This document shows positions 1 to 8,333 of a DNA stretch of 64,000 nt, in pieces; position 1 is the stretch's first letter; the number at the start of each line of letters is the position of its first letter. Both the position numbers and the translations under genes were made by a program. The notes beneath the pieces were generated by a model. The model worked only from the letters and a program-made list of their open reading frames with translations. It was not told the origin of the DNA and made no database searches. Location: positions 861,001 through 925,000 of the forward strand of contig RHDP01000001.1 of NCBI GenBank assembly GCA_003725745.1, given 5' to 3'. This DNA is from Streptomyces sp. I6 (GTDB taxonomy: Bacteria > Actinomycetota > Actinomycetes > Streptomycetales > Streptomycetaceae).

Positions 1-76
1 CGGCTGCGGTGCAACGATCGGCCAGCCTACCGCGCCGGGGAGCGGTACCCGGTTCAGGGGGGCGGTCGGCGGCCGG

Positions 77-1288
77 TCAGGAGGCCGGTTCCCGACGGTG
101 GCCGGCGAGCAGGAAGACGACCGAACGCTCGCGCTCCGACCAGTCGCCGGGATCGAGTTCCACGGACTGGAGCAGGGCGCATTCGACGGCGTAGCCGCCC
201 TCCGCGAGCGCCGCGCCGATCGACTCGGCCTCGTCCCTGGTGGAGGCGTGGGTGACGATCCGCTCGGGCCTGCGGTCGGCACAGGCGGTGACGACGGGTA
301 CGCCGCCCCCGCCGATGCGCACGACGTCCGGCTCCGGGAGCCGTTCCAGGACGTGGGGCGCCCGGCCGTGGACGGTCTGCAGCAGGACGCCGTGGCGGCG
401 TGCGGCGGCGTCGGTCCGGATGCAGGCGGCCGGGTCGCCGTCGACGGCGATCACCGCGGCACCGAAGCGGGCCGCGTCGGCGGACAGTTCGCCGCTGCCG
501 CAGCCGATGTCCCACACGAGGTCGCCGAGGCGGGGCCCGAGCCGGGCGAGTTGGGCGGCGCGCAGCTGCGGTGACTCGCTCTCGGCGGTGGGCCGGTCCT
601 CACCTCCCGGCAGGGCCCAGCCGCGCAGCTGTGCGGGGTAGCCGGGCTCCCGGCCGGCCGCCCAGCCCGCGCCGCCCTGGGTGCTGGTGCCGCCGACGAC
701 GATGACGACGTTGGGGTCGCGCCAGGTGTGGTCGGCGACCTTGTCGGAGGTCAGCACGGTGACCTGCTCACGTGCGGTGCCCAGCTCCTCGCAGATCACG
801 AAGGTGCGGTGGACGCCGTCGAGGAGCAGGGCGAGTTCGGCGGGCCCGGCACCCGGGGAAGTGAGGACGGCGACCTTGGGATGGGACCGGCAGACGTTGA
901 CCGCGCGACGCAGCGTGCGGCTGTGGGCGACGACGACCTGGGCGTCGTCCCACGGCATGCCCGCCCTCGCGAAGGCGGCGGCGACGGCTGAGACGGCGGG
1001 CACGACCTCCACCTCCAGCCCGTGCTGCGGGGCGCGGAGGGTGCGTACGACGCCGAAGAAGCCCGGGTCGCCGTCGGCGAGGACGACGGGGCTGCCGCGG
1101 TGACCGGCGATCCTGCGTGCGGCGAGATCGAGGCTGCCGAGGCGGATGCGTTCGGCGCCCGGCGGCACTTCGGGGAGCGCCAGGTGGTGGGCGGCCCCGG
1201 CGACGAGCGTGGCGGCGGACAGGGCGGACCTGGCGGCCGCGGTCAGCGGCGAGCCGTCCCAGCCGATCACCGTGACCCGGTCGGCCAT
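77..1288 (-). CDS. cobL: Precorrin-6Y C5,15-methyltransferase (decarboxylating), CbiE/CbiT fusion
   Basis: Cobalamin (corrin ring) biosynthesis enzyme that methylates precorrin-6Y at C5 and C15 and decarboxylates it. The 403-residue product is the usual two-domain fusion: an N-terminal tetrapyrrole methylase (CbiE-like) beginning VTVIGWDGSPL with a DGDPGFFG segment, then a CbiT-like SAM methyltransferase with the glycine motif DIGCGSGEL at about residue 259. The ATG at 1288 is preceded by AGGAG 10 nt upstream; an upstream in-frame start at 1333 would add 15 residues lacking similarity. It stands alone here with no other cob gene beside it, as is usual in Streptomyces. Identification is by domain order and motifs. 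Confidence 0.9.
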   Translation of the reverse strand: MADRVTVIGWDGSPLTAAARSALSAATLVAGAAHHLALPEVPPGAERIRLGSLDLAARRIAGHRGSPVVLADGDPGFFGVVRTLRAPQHGLEVEVVPAVSAVAAAFARAGMPWDDAQVVVAHSRTLRRAVNVCRSHPKVAVLTSPGAGPAELALLLDGVHRTFVICEELGTAREQVTVLTSDKVADHTWRDPNVVIVVGGTSTQGGAGWAAGREPGYPAQLRGWALPGGEDRPTAESESPQLRAAQLARLGPRLGDLVWDIGCGSGELSADAARFGAAVIAVDGDPAACIRTDAAARRHGVLLQTVHGRAPHVLERLPEPDVVRIGGGGVPVVTACADRRPERIVTHASTRDEAESIGAALAEGGYAVECALLQSVELDPGDWSERERSVVFLLAGHRREPAS

Positions 1289-1754
1289 CGTCGTCGTTCT
1301 CCTGGTGTCGTCGCAGGTGAGGACCGTGCCCACGAGGCCCGGGGCAGGCAGGGCCGAGGGTACCCGGTGTCGGTGACGGGCGGTGGTTCAGCCTGCCCGT
1401 ACGCCTGCCCGATGCCGCCTCCCGATACCGCCTCCCGATACCGACGGGGCTGGTGCCGCGGGGCTGGTTCCACGGAGCTGGTCCCCCGGAGCTGGTTCCC
1501 CGGGGACGGCATGTCGTGGGGGCTACGGCCGCGGTCGGACGCCGTCTGCCCCGCGCCGGGGCGCCGTTCCGTGGCGGTCCGCCACGGCGGGCACCGCCTC
1601 GGCCGGTCGCCGCTCCCTGGCGTCCGCGGCGGTCCGGCGACGCCTGCCCGGTGCCGCGGGGCCGGCACGCCCTTGCCGTGCCGTCCGGTCCGGCGCGGTG
1701 CCGACCGGTCCGGTGCGGTGCGGTCCGGCGCGGTGGGACTTCGGATCCGGCGTT
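1289..1754. other. Intergenic region with short imperfect repeats
   Basis: No convincing gene. About 1406-1505 holds imperfect repeats of CGGAGCTGGT(C/T)CCCC and CCCGATACCG, and 1685-1740 repeats GGTCCGGCGCGGTG. Open frames here are GC-driven shadows without a ribosome-binding site or family-like sequence. Confidence 0.5.
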
Positions 1755-2393
1755 TCAGTTCCAGTCGGTGTAGGCGGCGAACCCGCCTGCCTCGGCCATC
1801 TGGTCGGCGACGCCGTCGAGGTCCTCGGGGAGGAGGCTCCAGATGATGAAGTCGGTGCGCAGATCGGCCCAGCTCCCGCTCTCGGTGCGGGTGCGGGCTA
1901 TGCAGGCACCGCGCAGCACGCCCTCGCTGATGCAGCCGATCCGCTGGGCGACCTGCTGGGCGGCCGTGTTGTCTGCGGCCGTGCGCAGCTCGACTCGTTC
2001 GAACCGCTGGTCGCGGAAGAGCCACTGCGCGGTGGCGAGGGCCGCCTCGGAGGCGTAGCCCTCGCCTCGGGCCCAGGGGGCGACGATGTACGACATCTCG
2101 GTGGAGCGCACCCGCCAGTCGGTCTTGCTCAGCCCGACCACGCCCACCAGGCGCTGGGTGAGGAACTCGGTGACGGCGAGGTCCATGCCCCGGCCGGAGG
2201 CGCGTTCGGCGGGGGCGCGTTCGCTGATCCAGCGGTGCGCGGCGGACTCGCTGTAGGGCTGGGGCACGGCCGTCCAGGCGGCGACCTGCTCGTCGTTCAT
2301 CATCTCGGCCAGGGCGGGGGTGTCGGCGGGTTCGAGCGCGCGCAGCACCAGCCGCTCCGTGCTGATGGAGATGTCCGGAAACGTGGTAGTCAT
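1755..2393 (-). CDS. GNAT family N-acetyltransferase (RimJ/RimL-like)
   Basis: A 212-residue acetyltransferase of the RimJ/RimL type, which acetylates protein N-termini or small amines with acetyl-CoA. It opens with the family-typical ISTERLVLRALEPADTPALAEM and contains the acetyl-CoA binding stretch ARGEGYASEAALATAQWLF, followed by VELRTAADNTAAQQVAQRIG (position-specific Asn of the Asn-Xaa-Ala-Ala pattern). The chosen ATG has GGAG 6 nt upstream; an in-frame ATG 12 nt earlier is possible. It lies downstream of metQ on the same strand but a strong hairpin separates them, so it is probably transcribed on its own. The substrate cannot be read from sequence. Confidence 0.85.
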   Translation of the reverse strand: MTTTFPDISISTERLVLRALEPADTPALAEMMNDEQVAAWTAVPQPYSESAAHRWISERAPAERASGRGMDLAVTEFLTQRLVGVVGLSKTDWRVRSTEMSYIVAPWARGEGYASEAALATAQWLFRDQRFERVELRTAADNTAAQQVAQRIGCISEGVLRGACIARTRTESGSWADLRTDFIIWSLLPEDLDGVADQMAEAGGFAAYTDWN

Positions 2394-2497
2394 GCGCAGC
2401 TCCATGCCGAAGACCGTCGTAAGGGCCGTAAAGGCACAGCATGCAGCATCGGGGCGGCGCTGTGCATGGCCGGGTCGGTACGGCTCACCCTACGCCG

Positions 2498-2532
2498 AGG
2501 GCCCCGCGCACCACCGGGGTGCACGGGGCCCT
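2498..2532 (-). terminator. Hairpin terminator after metNIQ
   Basis: Inverted repeat with 9-bp GC outer arms (AGGGCCCCG / CGGGGCCCT) and an inner GCACC/GGTGC stem, 38 nt after the metQ stop. No T tract, typical for Streptomyces. Confidence 0.6.
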
Positions 2533-2570
2533 CCTTCATCGGTACGCCCTCAAGGGGCTTACGGGAGGGG

Positions 2571-3440
2571 TCACTTGGCCGGAGAGCCGAACGCCGGGAC
2601 GACGGAGCCGGAGTAGGTGTCCTCGATGTACTTCTTCACCTCGGGTGAGTTGAGGAGCTTCGCGAGCTTCTCGACGCGCGCGTCCTTCTCGTCACCCTTC
2701 TTGACGGCGAGGAAGTTGGCGTACGGGTTGCCCTCCGCCTTCTCCAGGGCGAGTGCGTCCCGGGCGGGCTTGAGGTCGGCCTCGATCGCGTAGTTGCCGT
2801 TGATGACGGCGGCGTCGACGTCGTCCAGGGCGCGCGGGACGGTTGCGGCCTCCAGTTCCTTGAACTCCAGGCCCTTCCGGTCGGTGATGTCGGACAGGGT
2901 GGCGCCGGTGCCGACGCCCGGCTTGAGGGTGATGAGGCCGTGCTCGGCGAGGAGCCGGAGCGCACGGCCCTCGTTGGTGGTGTCGTTGGGGACGGCGACG
3001 GTCTGCCCGGGCTTGATGTCCCCGACCGACGCGGCCTTCTTCGAGTACAGGCCGAGGGGCTCGAGGTGGACGTCGACCACCGGGACGATGGTGGTGCCGT
3101 TCTTCTCGTTGAAGTCGTCCAGGTACGGCTTGTGCTGGAAGAAGTTGGCGCCGACCTGGCCCGACTGGGTGGCGGTGTTCGGCAGGACGTAGTCCGTGAA
3201 CTCCCTGACCTCCAGCTTGAGGCCTGCCTTGGCGGCGAGGTTCTCCTTGACGAAGCCGAGGATGTCGGCGTGCGGGGTCGGGGACGCCGCGACGACGAGC
3301 GGCTGGGACTCCGCGGCCTTGTCGCCGGACCCGGCCGCGGCGGGGTCGGAGGACGTGCCGCAGGCCGTGAGGCCGAGGGCGAGCGCGGCGGTGGCGGCGG
3401 CGGCCGCGGTGGGCTTGGTGTTCTTGCGGAGGTTGCGCAC
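2571..3440 (-). CDS. metQ: Methionine ABC transporter substrate-binding lipoprotein
   Basis: Extracellular lipoprotein that binds L- or D-methionine for the MetNI importer (NlpA/MetQ family). 289 residues. A lipoprotein signal ends in the lipobox LTAC with Cys27, and the mature part carries the family hallmarks VVAASPTPHADIL, NFFQHKPYLDDFN, PNDTTNEGRALRLL and the C-terminal SPEVKKYIEDTYSGSVVPAF. The GTG start has an AAAGAGG ribosome-binding site 8-10 nt upstream. It is the last gene of the metN-metI-metQ operon, 110 nt after metI, so the abundant binding protein may have extra translation signals. Regulation is probably through the leader ORF upstream of metN. Confidence 0.93.
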   Translation of the reverse strand: MRNLRKNTKPTAAAAATAALALGLTACGTSSDPAAAGSGDKAAESQPLVVAASPTPHADILGFVKENLAAKAGLKLEVREFTDYVLPNTATQSGQVGANFFQHKPYLDDFNEKNGTTIVPVVDVHLEPLGLYSKKAASVGDIKPGQTVAVPNDTTNEGRALRLLAEHGLITLKPGVGTGATLSDITDRKGLEFKELEAATVPRALDDVDAAVINGNYAIEADLKPARDALALEKAEGNPYANFLAVKKGDEKDARVEKLAKLLNSPEVKKYIEDTYSGSVVPAFGSPAK

Positions 3441-3550
3441 GAAGAGTGCCTCTTTCTGGTGGTGCGGTGATGACGCCCGGACAAGGAGTGCGGGCTCGCT
3501 GGAGGGGCCGGGGCGAAGCACCGGCTCCCGGGTGGTGCGGGTGGGTGGGG

Positions 3551-4219
3551 TCAGTCGGTGCGGCCGCGGCGCGACAGCAGCCGCACCACCCCGTCGCCGA
3601 TCAGCTGTACGGCCGTGACCAGGGCGATCAGGATGACGACGGTGACGAGCATGAACTCGGTCTCGAACCGCTGGAAGCCGTAGGTCACGGCCTTGGAGCC
3701 CAGACCCTCTCCACCGACCGCGCCCGCCATGGCCGAGTAGCCGACGAGCACGATCACGGTGGTGGTCACGGCGGCGACGATCGAGGGGAGGGCCTGCGGC
3801 AGCAGTACCTTGCGGATGATCGTCGGGATGGATCCGCCCATGGACTGGACGGCTTCGACCAGTCCGTGGTCGACCTCGCGGACCGCCGTCTCGACGAGTC
3901 GCGCGAAGAACGGGATGGCGCCGACGGCGAGCGGCACGATCATGGCGGTGGGCCCGATGAAGGTGCCGACCACGGCCGTGGTGAACGGGATCAGCGCGAT
4001 CAGCAGGATGATGAAGGGCAGCGAGCGGCCGATGTTCACGAACACGCCGACGGCCTTGTTCACGGGGGTGTTCTGCAGCAGTCCGCCCTTGTCGGTGAGG
4101 ACGAGGAGGATTCCGAGCGGCAGTCCGCCGATCGCGGTGACCACGGTGGACCACAGCACCATGTAGAGGGTGTCCAGCGTGCCCTGGGTCAGCAGGGGCT
4201 GCATCTCCGACCACGTCAC
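3551..4219 (-). CDS. metI: Methionine ABC transporter permease
   Basis: Membrane subunit of the MetNIQ importer. 222 residues with about five predicted hydrophobic helices and the ABC-permease cytoplasmic coupling loop VEAVQSMGGSIPTIIRKVLLPQA near residues 115-140, which contacts the ATPase; the length equals the E. coli MetI family norm of about 217. The GTG start overlaps the metN stop by 4 nt (GTGA), which indicates translational coupling with the ATPase gene. Confidence 0.94.
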   Translation of the reverse strand: MTWSEMQPLLTQGTLDTLYMVLWSTVVTAIGGLPLGILLVLTDKGGLLQNTPVNKAVGVFVNIGRSLPFIILLIALIPFTTAVVGTFIGPTAMIVPLAVGAIPFFARLVETAVREVDHGLVEAVQSMGGSIPTIIRKVLLPQALPSIVAAVTTTVIVLVGYSAMAGAVGGEGLGSKAVTYGFQRFETEFMLVTVVILIALVTAVQLIGDGVVRLLSRRGRTD

Positions 4220-5292
4220 TTGACGGTCTCCTTCACCAGTGCCGCGCCCCGGGCCGCGTTGCTCCGCACGGGCACCGAGGCCGGCGCGTCGTCGTCCACG
4301 ACGTCGACCTGCAGGCCCTGTTCGCGCAGGAAGCCGACGGGTACGACGTTGGTCTCGTAGCCGCCGGGCAGCTCGATGCGCATCCGGCCGATCTGCCGGC
4401 CGCCGACGGTGTCCATCGCGGCTCCGAGGATCGATATGTCGATGTTGTAGGTGCGGGACAGCTGGGAGATCACCGGCTGGGTGGCGGCGTCACCGTGGAA
4501 GGTGACGTCCAGGACGGTGCGGTCCGGTCCCGAGGCGTCCCCGGTGACGGGGAACAGCTCGCGGGCGAGTTCGGAACCGGGCGTGGCGAGCAGCTCGCCC
4601 ACCGTGCCGGACTCGACGATCCGGCCCCGCCGCATCAGGGCGGCGGAGTCGCAGACGGTCTTGACGACGTCCATCTCGTGCGTGATGAGCAGCACGGTCA
4701 GGCCGAGTTCCCGGTTGAGGTCGCGCAGCAGCTGGAGCACGGACCGGGTGGTTTCGGGGTCCAGAGCACTGGTGGCCTCGTCGGAGAGGAGTACCTTGGG
4801 GTCGCCGGCGAGCGCGCGGGCGATACCGACGCGCTGCTTCTGGCCGCCGGAGAGCTGCGCGGGGTAGGCCCTGGCCTTGTCGGCGAGGCCGACGAGGTCG
4901 AGGAGTTCGAGGGCGCGGCGCGAGCGTTCGGCACCGGACACGCCGAGGATCTCCAGCGGCAGCTCGACGTTGTCCCGCACGGTGCGCGAGGACAGCAGGT
5001 TGAAGTGCTGGAAGACCATGCCGATGCGGCTGCGCGCCCGGCGGAGTTCCTTCCCGGCGCGGTTGCCGCGTCCGGCGAGGGCGGTGAGGTCGGTGCCGTC
5101 GACGACGACACTGCCGGAGGTGGGGCGCTCCAGCAGGTTCACGCAGCGGATCAGGGAGGACTTGCCCGCTCCGCTGCGGCCGATGACGCCGAACACCTCG
5201 CCCTCGCGGACGTGCAGGTCGACGCCGTCGAGCGCGGTGATGTCGCGGCCTCGCGACCGGTAGACCTTGGTGAGGCCCGTCGTGGTGATCAC
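4216..5292 (-). CDS. metN: Methionine ABC transporter ATP-binding protein with NIL domain
   Basis: ATPase that powers methionine uptake. Walker A is GRSGAGKSS, the signature motif is LSGGQKQRVGIARAL, and Walker B is LLSDEATSALDPE. The C-terminal ~80 residues (VLDVTFHGDAATQPVISQL onward) form the ACT-like NIL domain that binds methionine and feeds back on transport. I place the start at the GTG giving VITTTGLTKVY (358 residues, near the family length of about 345). An in-frame ATG at 5346 would add 18 residues and cannot be excluded. It is the first structural gene of the operon, 203 nt after a small Cys/Met-rich leader ORF. Confidence 0.93.
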   Translation of the reverse strand: MITTTGLTKVYRSRGRDITALDGVDLHVREGEVFGVIGRSGAGKSSLIRCVNLLERPTSGSVVVDGTDLTALAGRGNRAGKELRRARSRIGMVFQHFNLLSSRTVRDNVELPLEILGVSGAERSRRALELLDLVGLADKARAYPAQLSGGQKQRVGIARALAGDPKVLLSDEATSALDPETTRSVLQLLRDLNRELGLTVLLITHEMDVVKTVCDSAALMRRGRIVESGTVGELLATPGSELARELFPVTGDASGPDRTVLDVTFHGDAATQPVISQLSRTYNIDISILGAAMDTVGGRQIGRMRIELPGGYETNVVPVGFLREQGLQVDVVDDDAPASVPVRSNAARGAALVKETVK

Positions 5293-5495
5293 AGGGGGTT
5301 TTCCGTCACTGTCGAGTGCGCGGCGCGGGGTTCCGCCACCGGGCACGGGGCATGTCGTCTTCGGGGCAGTCGGCGCGGCACGCGGGTGAGCCGGTCGGCA
5401 ACGTGCGCGGGGCAGGCCGGTGCCCTCACCGTCACGGCGGGACGCGGCAGGACTGCGGGGTTTCGCTTCGGGGCGCGAGGCTCAGGCAGGGGCCC

Positions 5496-5582
5496 TCAGA
5501 AGGCGCACATTCGACACATACAACGAGCACCGGGCGTCGTGATCGCCTCGGTCGCAAGGGTGCGGCTGCTCGTCGTGGTCAT
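5496..5582 (-). CDS. Cys/Met-rich leader peptide (uORF) upstream of metNIQ
   Basis: A 28-codon ORF, ATG to TGA, on the same strand as metNIQ. It starts MTTTSSRTLAT and ends CMCRMCAF, so its last eight codons include three Cys and two Met. No Shine-Dalgarno is visible, and a TACTTG hexamer lies 4 nt before the ATG, so a leaderless or near-leaderless mRNA is likely. Ribosome stalling at scarce sulfur amino acids could gate expression of the methionine importer about 0.2 kb downstream. Cys-rich leader ORFs ahead of sulfur genes are known in actinobacteria (mycobacteria); the attenuation role here is inference. It is too short to be found by ordinary gene callers. Confidence 0.7.
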   Translation of the reverse strand: MTTTSSRTLATEAITTPGARCMCRMCAF

Positions 5583-6017
5583 GCGGCAAGTAAAACAGAC
5601 GGACGGACGGGTGGATCACGGGCGTCCGAATAGCGGAACGCGGACCTCCGCCATCCGGATCACGTGCGACGGCCGCCATCGCCGCCCCGGGTGCCTGGGG
5701 CGGCGCGGACAGGGGGGAGAGGCCGGAGACGACGGTGCCCGCGGCGGGTGCGAGGGGAAGGTGGAGTTGTGGTCAACGCCACGGTCACCGTCCGGGCCGC
5801 GGCCACCGTCCCGGCCACCCGCCACCACCCCGGCCACGATCACCGCCCGGGGCCCGCCGCACGGTCGGCGGTCAGACTCGCGGGCGCGCCCTTGAGGGCC
5901 GCACAGCGGGCCGGGTCGACGCCGAGGCGCCCGGTCCGCGCGGTGGACCAGTCCAGCGCAGCGGCTCCTCCGGGGCCGCGCGCATGGTGCCTTTTGGCCC
6001 GTAATACGCTCTCACCC
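5583..6017. other. Divergent intergenic region between leader ORF and membrane gene
   Basis: No gene. It must contain the metNIQ promoter (minus strand) and the promoter of the 6018 gene (plus strand). About 5770-5850 is rich in CCAC/CGGCCACC repeats. Confidence 0.5.
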
Positions 6018-6377
6018 ATGCTTGACGCCCTGACGGTCGCGGTGTCCGCGACCGCTCTCGCCCTCGCCGCCTGGTGCGGTTTCGCAGCGTTCCGGGACCA
6101 GCCGACCAAGGACTGGCACTTCGCCGGTATGGCCGTGGTCACGCTGCTGGCGCTGGCCCAGCTGGTGGTGGGCGTGGTGCAGCTGGCGAGGGGCGAGAAG
6201 GCCGACGAGGGGACGACGATCTTCATCGCCTATCTGGTCGGCGCGTTCGCCGCGGTCCCCGCCGCCGGGTTCCTGTCGCTCGCCGAGCGGACCCGCTGGG
6301 GTTCGGCGACGGTCGCGGCCGGAGCGGTGGTGCTCGCGGTGCTGGAGGTCCGGCTCCACGACATCTGGGGAGGCTGA
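6018..6377 (+). CDS. Small integral membrane protein, function unknown
   Basis: 119 residues with four strongly hydrophobic segments (ALTVAVSATALALAAWCGF, MAVVTLLALAQLVVGVV, FIAYLVGAFAAVPAAGFL, ATVAAGAVVLAVLEV). It has no catalytic motif and no recognised family beyond the actinobacterial integral membrane type. The ATG has no Shine-Dalgarno; a TACGCT hexamer at positions -13 to -8 suggests a leaderless transcript. It is followed after 1 nt by another membrane protein, so the two are probably co-translated and may form a complex. Confidence 0.75.
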   Translation: MLDALTVAVSATALALAAWCGFAAFRDQPTKDWHFAGMAVVTLLALAQLVVGVVQLARGEKADEGTTIFIAYLVGAFAAVPAAGFLSLAERTRWGSATVAAGAVVLAVLEVRLHDIWGG

Positions 6378-6378
6378 G

Positions 6379-6831
6379 GTGGCCGGAGAGACCAGGGCGA
6401 CGGGTGCGACCCGGGCGGCCGGAACCGCCGTGCCGGAGGCACCGGGGGCCCGGCTGGTCAGGGGCCCGGGGCTGCTGCTGGTGTGGCTGTACGGGGTGAT
6501 GTCGGTGGGCGCCGTGTCGCGTTCGGTGTACCAGATCGCCACCGAGTACGACCGCGCCCCCCTCGCGTACACGCTCTCGGCGATCGCCGCGGTGGTGTAC
6601 GCGTTCATCACGTACACCCTGTTCCGCGGCGGGGAGAGGGCCCGCAGGGCGGCCCTGGTCTGCTGCGCCGCGGAGCTGGTGGGCGTCCTGACCGTGGGTA
6701 CGTGGACACTGGTGGACCCCTCCGCCTTCCCGGACGCCACGGTCTGGTCGGACTACGGCATGGGGTACCTCTTCATCCCGGTGCTGCTGCCCGTGACCGG
6801 AATGCTCTGGCTGCGCCGGGCCCGGCGCTGA
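6379..6831 (+). CDS. Integral membrane protein, function unknown
   Basis: 150 residues. An Ala/Gly/Thr-rich N-terminus of about 28 residues precedes four predicted transmembrane helices (LLLVWLYGVMSVGAVS, YTLSAIAAVVYAFITYTLF, AALVCCAAELVGVLTVG, YLFIPVLLPVTGMLWL). The conserved-looking WSDYGMGYLF segment lies before the last helix. The GTG start is one base after the stop of the preceding membrane protein, so the pair is an operon. I recognise it only as a Streptomyces conserved membrane protein. Confidence 0.75.
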   Translation: MAGETRATGATRAAGTAVPEAPGARLVRGPGLLLVWLYGVMSVGAVSRSVYQIATEYDRAPLAYTLSAIAAVVYAFITYTLFRGGERARRAALVCCAAELVGVLTVGTWTLVDPSAFPDATVWSDYGMGYLFIPVLLPVTGMLWLRRARR

Positions 6832-6834
6832 ACC

Positions 6835-6858
6835 GGGCCCCGCTCGCGGAGCGGGCCC
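6835..6858. terminator. GC hairpin between convergent genes
   Basis: Arms GGGCCC(C)GCTC and GAGCGGGCCC around a GCG loop, placed between a plus-strand gene ending at 6831 and a minus-strand gene ending at 6912. It could act in both directions. Confidence 0.55.
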
Positions 6859-6911
6859 CTCAGCGAGGGGCCGACGCATGTGCCGGACCGGCTCTCGCCG
6901 GCCGCGCGGGA

Positions 6912-7436
6912 CTACGCGCTGGTGGCGAACCTCCCCTCGGCCCGGGCCGAGGGCACCGCGGCCGCGTCCTTCTCCATCGTGACGAGCGTCAGCCTCGGGT
7001 TCATCACCCGGGTGGACACGGGCGTGTAGCCGTGGCCGCGGTAGAGGCGCAGATTCCGCTCGCTGCGGTGGCCGGTGAGCAGCTGGAAGCGGCGGGCCGC
7101 GGACTCGCCCGCGAAATGCGCCTCGATGGCGTCGAGCAGCCGGCCGCCCAGTCCGTGGCGCTGCATCCGGGGGTGGACGATGAGCTTGCCGATCGTGGCG
7201 ATGCCCTCGCCGCCGGCCTCGCCGCGTACGGAGGCCACCACCTCGTCGCCGAGGCGGGCCACCAGGGCGTGGCCCCGGTCGAGTTCGGCGCGGAGTTCGG
7301 CGAGCGTCTGGGTGAGCGGTTCGATACGGTAGTCGCCGTAGAGTTCGGCCTCGCTCTGGTAGCACAGGTACTGCAGCTTGAGGATCTGTTCGGCGTCCTC
7401 CGCCGTTGCCGCTGAGATGGTCACGCTCATGCCCAT
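6912..7436 (-). CDS. GNAT family N-acetyltransferase
   Basis: A 174-residue acetyltransferase. Motif A, the acetyl-CoA pyrophosphate loop, is present as IGKLIVHPRMQRHGLGGRLLDAIE, followed by LLTGHRSERNLRLYRGHGY, the usual Asn-x-x-x-Tyr region of small-molecule GNATs. The ATG at 7436 has GGGAGG 9 nt upstream; a second ATG two codons later is possible. It begins 35 nt after the stop of the broken sigma-factor gene on the same strand. The substrate is unknown. Confidence 0.82.
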   Translation of the reverse strand: MGMSVTISAATAEDAEQILKLQYLCYQSEAELYGDYRIEPLTQTLAELRAELDRGHALVARLGDEVVASVRGEAGGEGIATIGKLIVHPRMQRHGLGGRLLDAIEAHFAGESAARRFQLLTGHRSERNLRLYRGHGYTPVSTRVMNPRLTLVTMEKDAAAVPSARAEGRFATSA

Positions 7437-7471
7437 GTGCGCATGCCTCCCGCTCACCCGCCGCCCGGTTG

Positions 7472-8013
7472 TCACCGCTCCTTTCCCCCAAGTTCAGGAG
7501 CAGCAACCTCTGTAGCGAGCATTCTGCGCAAGCATCCGAGGCAACGGGAACGCATCGGTCCCAGACTTCCCTGTGAGATTCCCAACTCTCCTGCGATTTC
7601 GCGGTAGGTGGGGTCCTCCGGCGCCAGCATCGCGGTCAGCAGCCGGCGGCACCGCCCCGGTGCGCGGGCGACCGCGGCTCTCAGGGCACGCCGTCGTTCC
7701 GCGACGAGCGCGGCCCGTTCGGGGCAGGCGGCGGGTCCCGCGGCGGGCTCGGCCGGGTAGGGGTGTTCGCGCTGGGAGCGGGACCGGGCGCGGCGGGCCT
7801 CGTCCCGCACGGCCCCGCCACCCAGCCGACGGCGTCGGGCGGCGGGCCCTCGGTGCCGAGCAGTTCCAGGAGCCGCACCCAGACGGACTGTTCGAGGTCA
7901 CCCGGGTCCAGGGCGCCGCCGTGCGCCTCGGCGCTCGCCTCCGCGGCGACGAGCGGCCAGAGATCGCGCACGAGCGCGCCGGTGGTCCCGGGTGCCACGG
8001 CGCCGGGTGCCAT
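7472..8013 (-). pseudogene. Sigma-70 family RNA polymerase sigma factor, apparent frameshift
   Basis: Two overlapping frames together make one small sigma factor. The upstream part reads DLWPLVAAEASAEAHGGALDPGDLEQSVWVRLLELLG (region 2-like) and continues to VGWVAG. The sequence then resumes in the next frame as VRDEARRARSRSQREHPY and ends with a region-4 helix-turn-helix DPTYREIAGELGISQGSLGPMRSRCLGCLRRML. The break falls in a CCCC run (plus strand 7813-7816), and one extra base restores a continuous protein of about 180 residues. The start is uncertain; the ATG at 8013 is used. Region-4 similarity is clear; the promoter specificity is not. Confidence 0.7.
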
Positions 8014-8333
8014 ACCCCGGGTGCCACGGCACCGGAAGCCTCCGCGGCGGCACGGGCACCGCCCGCGTTCCGGCCGGCCCCCGGCCGCGGTCCGGAGCAG
8101 CCCCGGGCGACGGTCGCGGTCCGGAGCGCCATGGTGCTCCGCCGGGTGGCGGCGGAGGGTGGGGCGGAGTCCTCTTCGCACGGTGTCATGCCGTGCGGGA
8201 CGCCCCGCCGGGCTCTGCGGTTTCCGCCGAGGACCGCTCTCACCCGGCCGTATGACGGCCGTTCGGCCCCTGACGCGGGCCGCACCGGCCGGGCGGCGGG
8301 CCGCCGCCCGGCCGGTGCGCGTGCGGCGGGCCG
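8014..8333. other. Intergenic region
   Basis: No gene supported. Its left part may include the true N-terminus of the sigma factor; its right end carries the glpQ terminator hairpin. Confidence 0.4.
8281..8319 (-). terminator. Perfect hairpin after glpQ
   Basis: 19-bp perfectly complementary arms with a 1-nt centre, 14 nt past the glpQ stop codon. GC only, no T tract. Confidence 0.6.

Noticed and set aside
5293-6017. SAM or cobalamin riboswitch upstream of metNIQ
   Set aside because: I found no SAM-box core or B12-box motif; the Cys/Met leader ORF is the better candidate.
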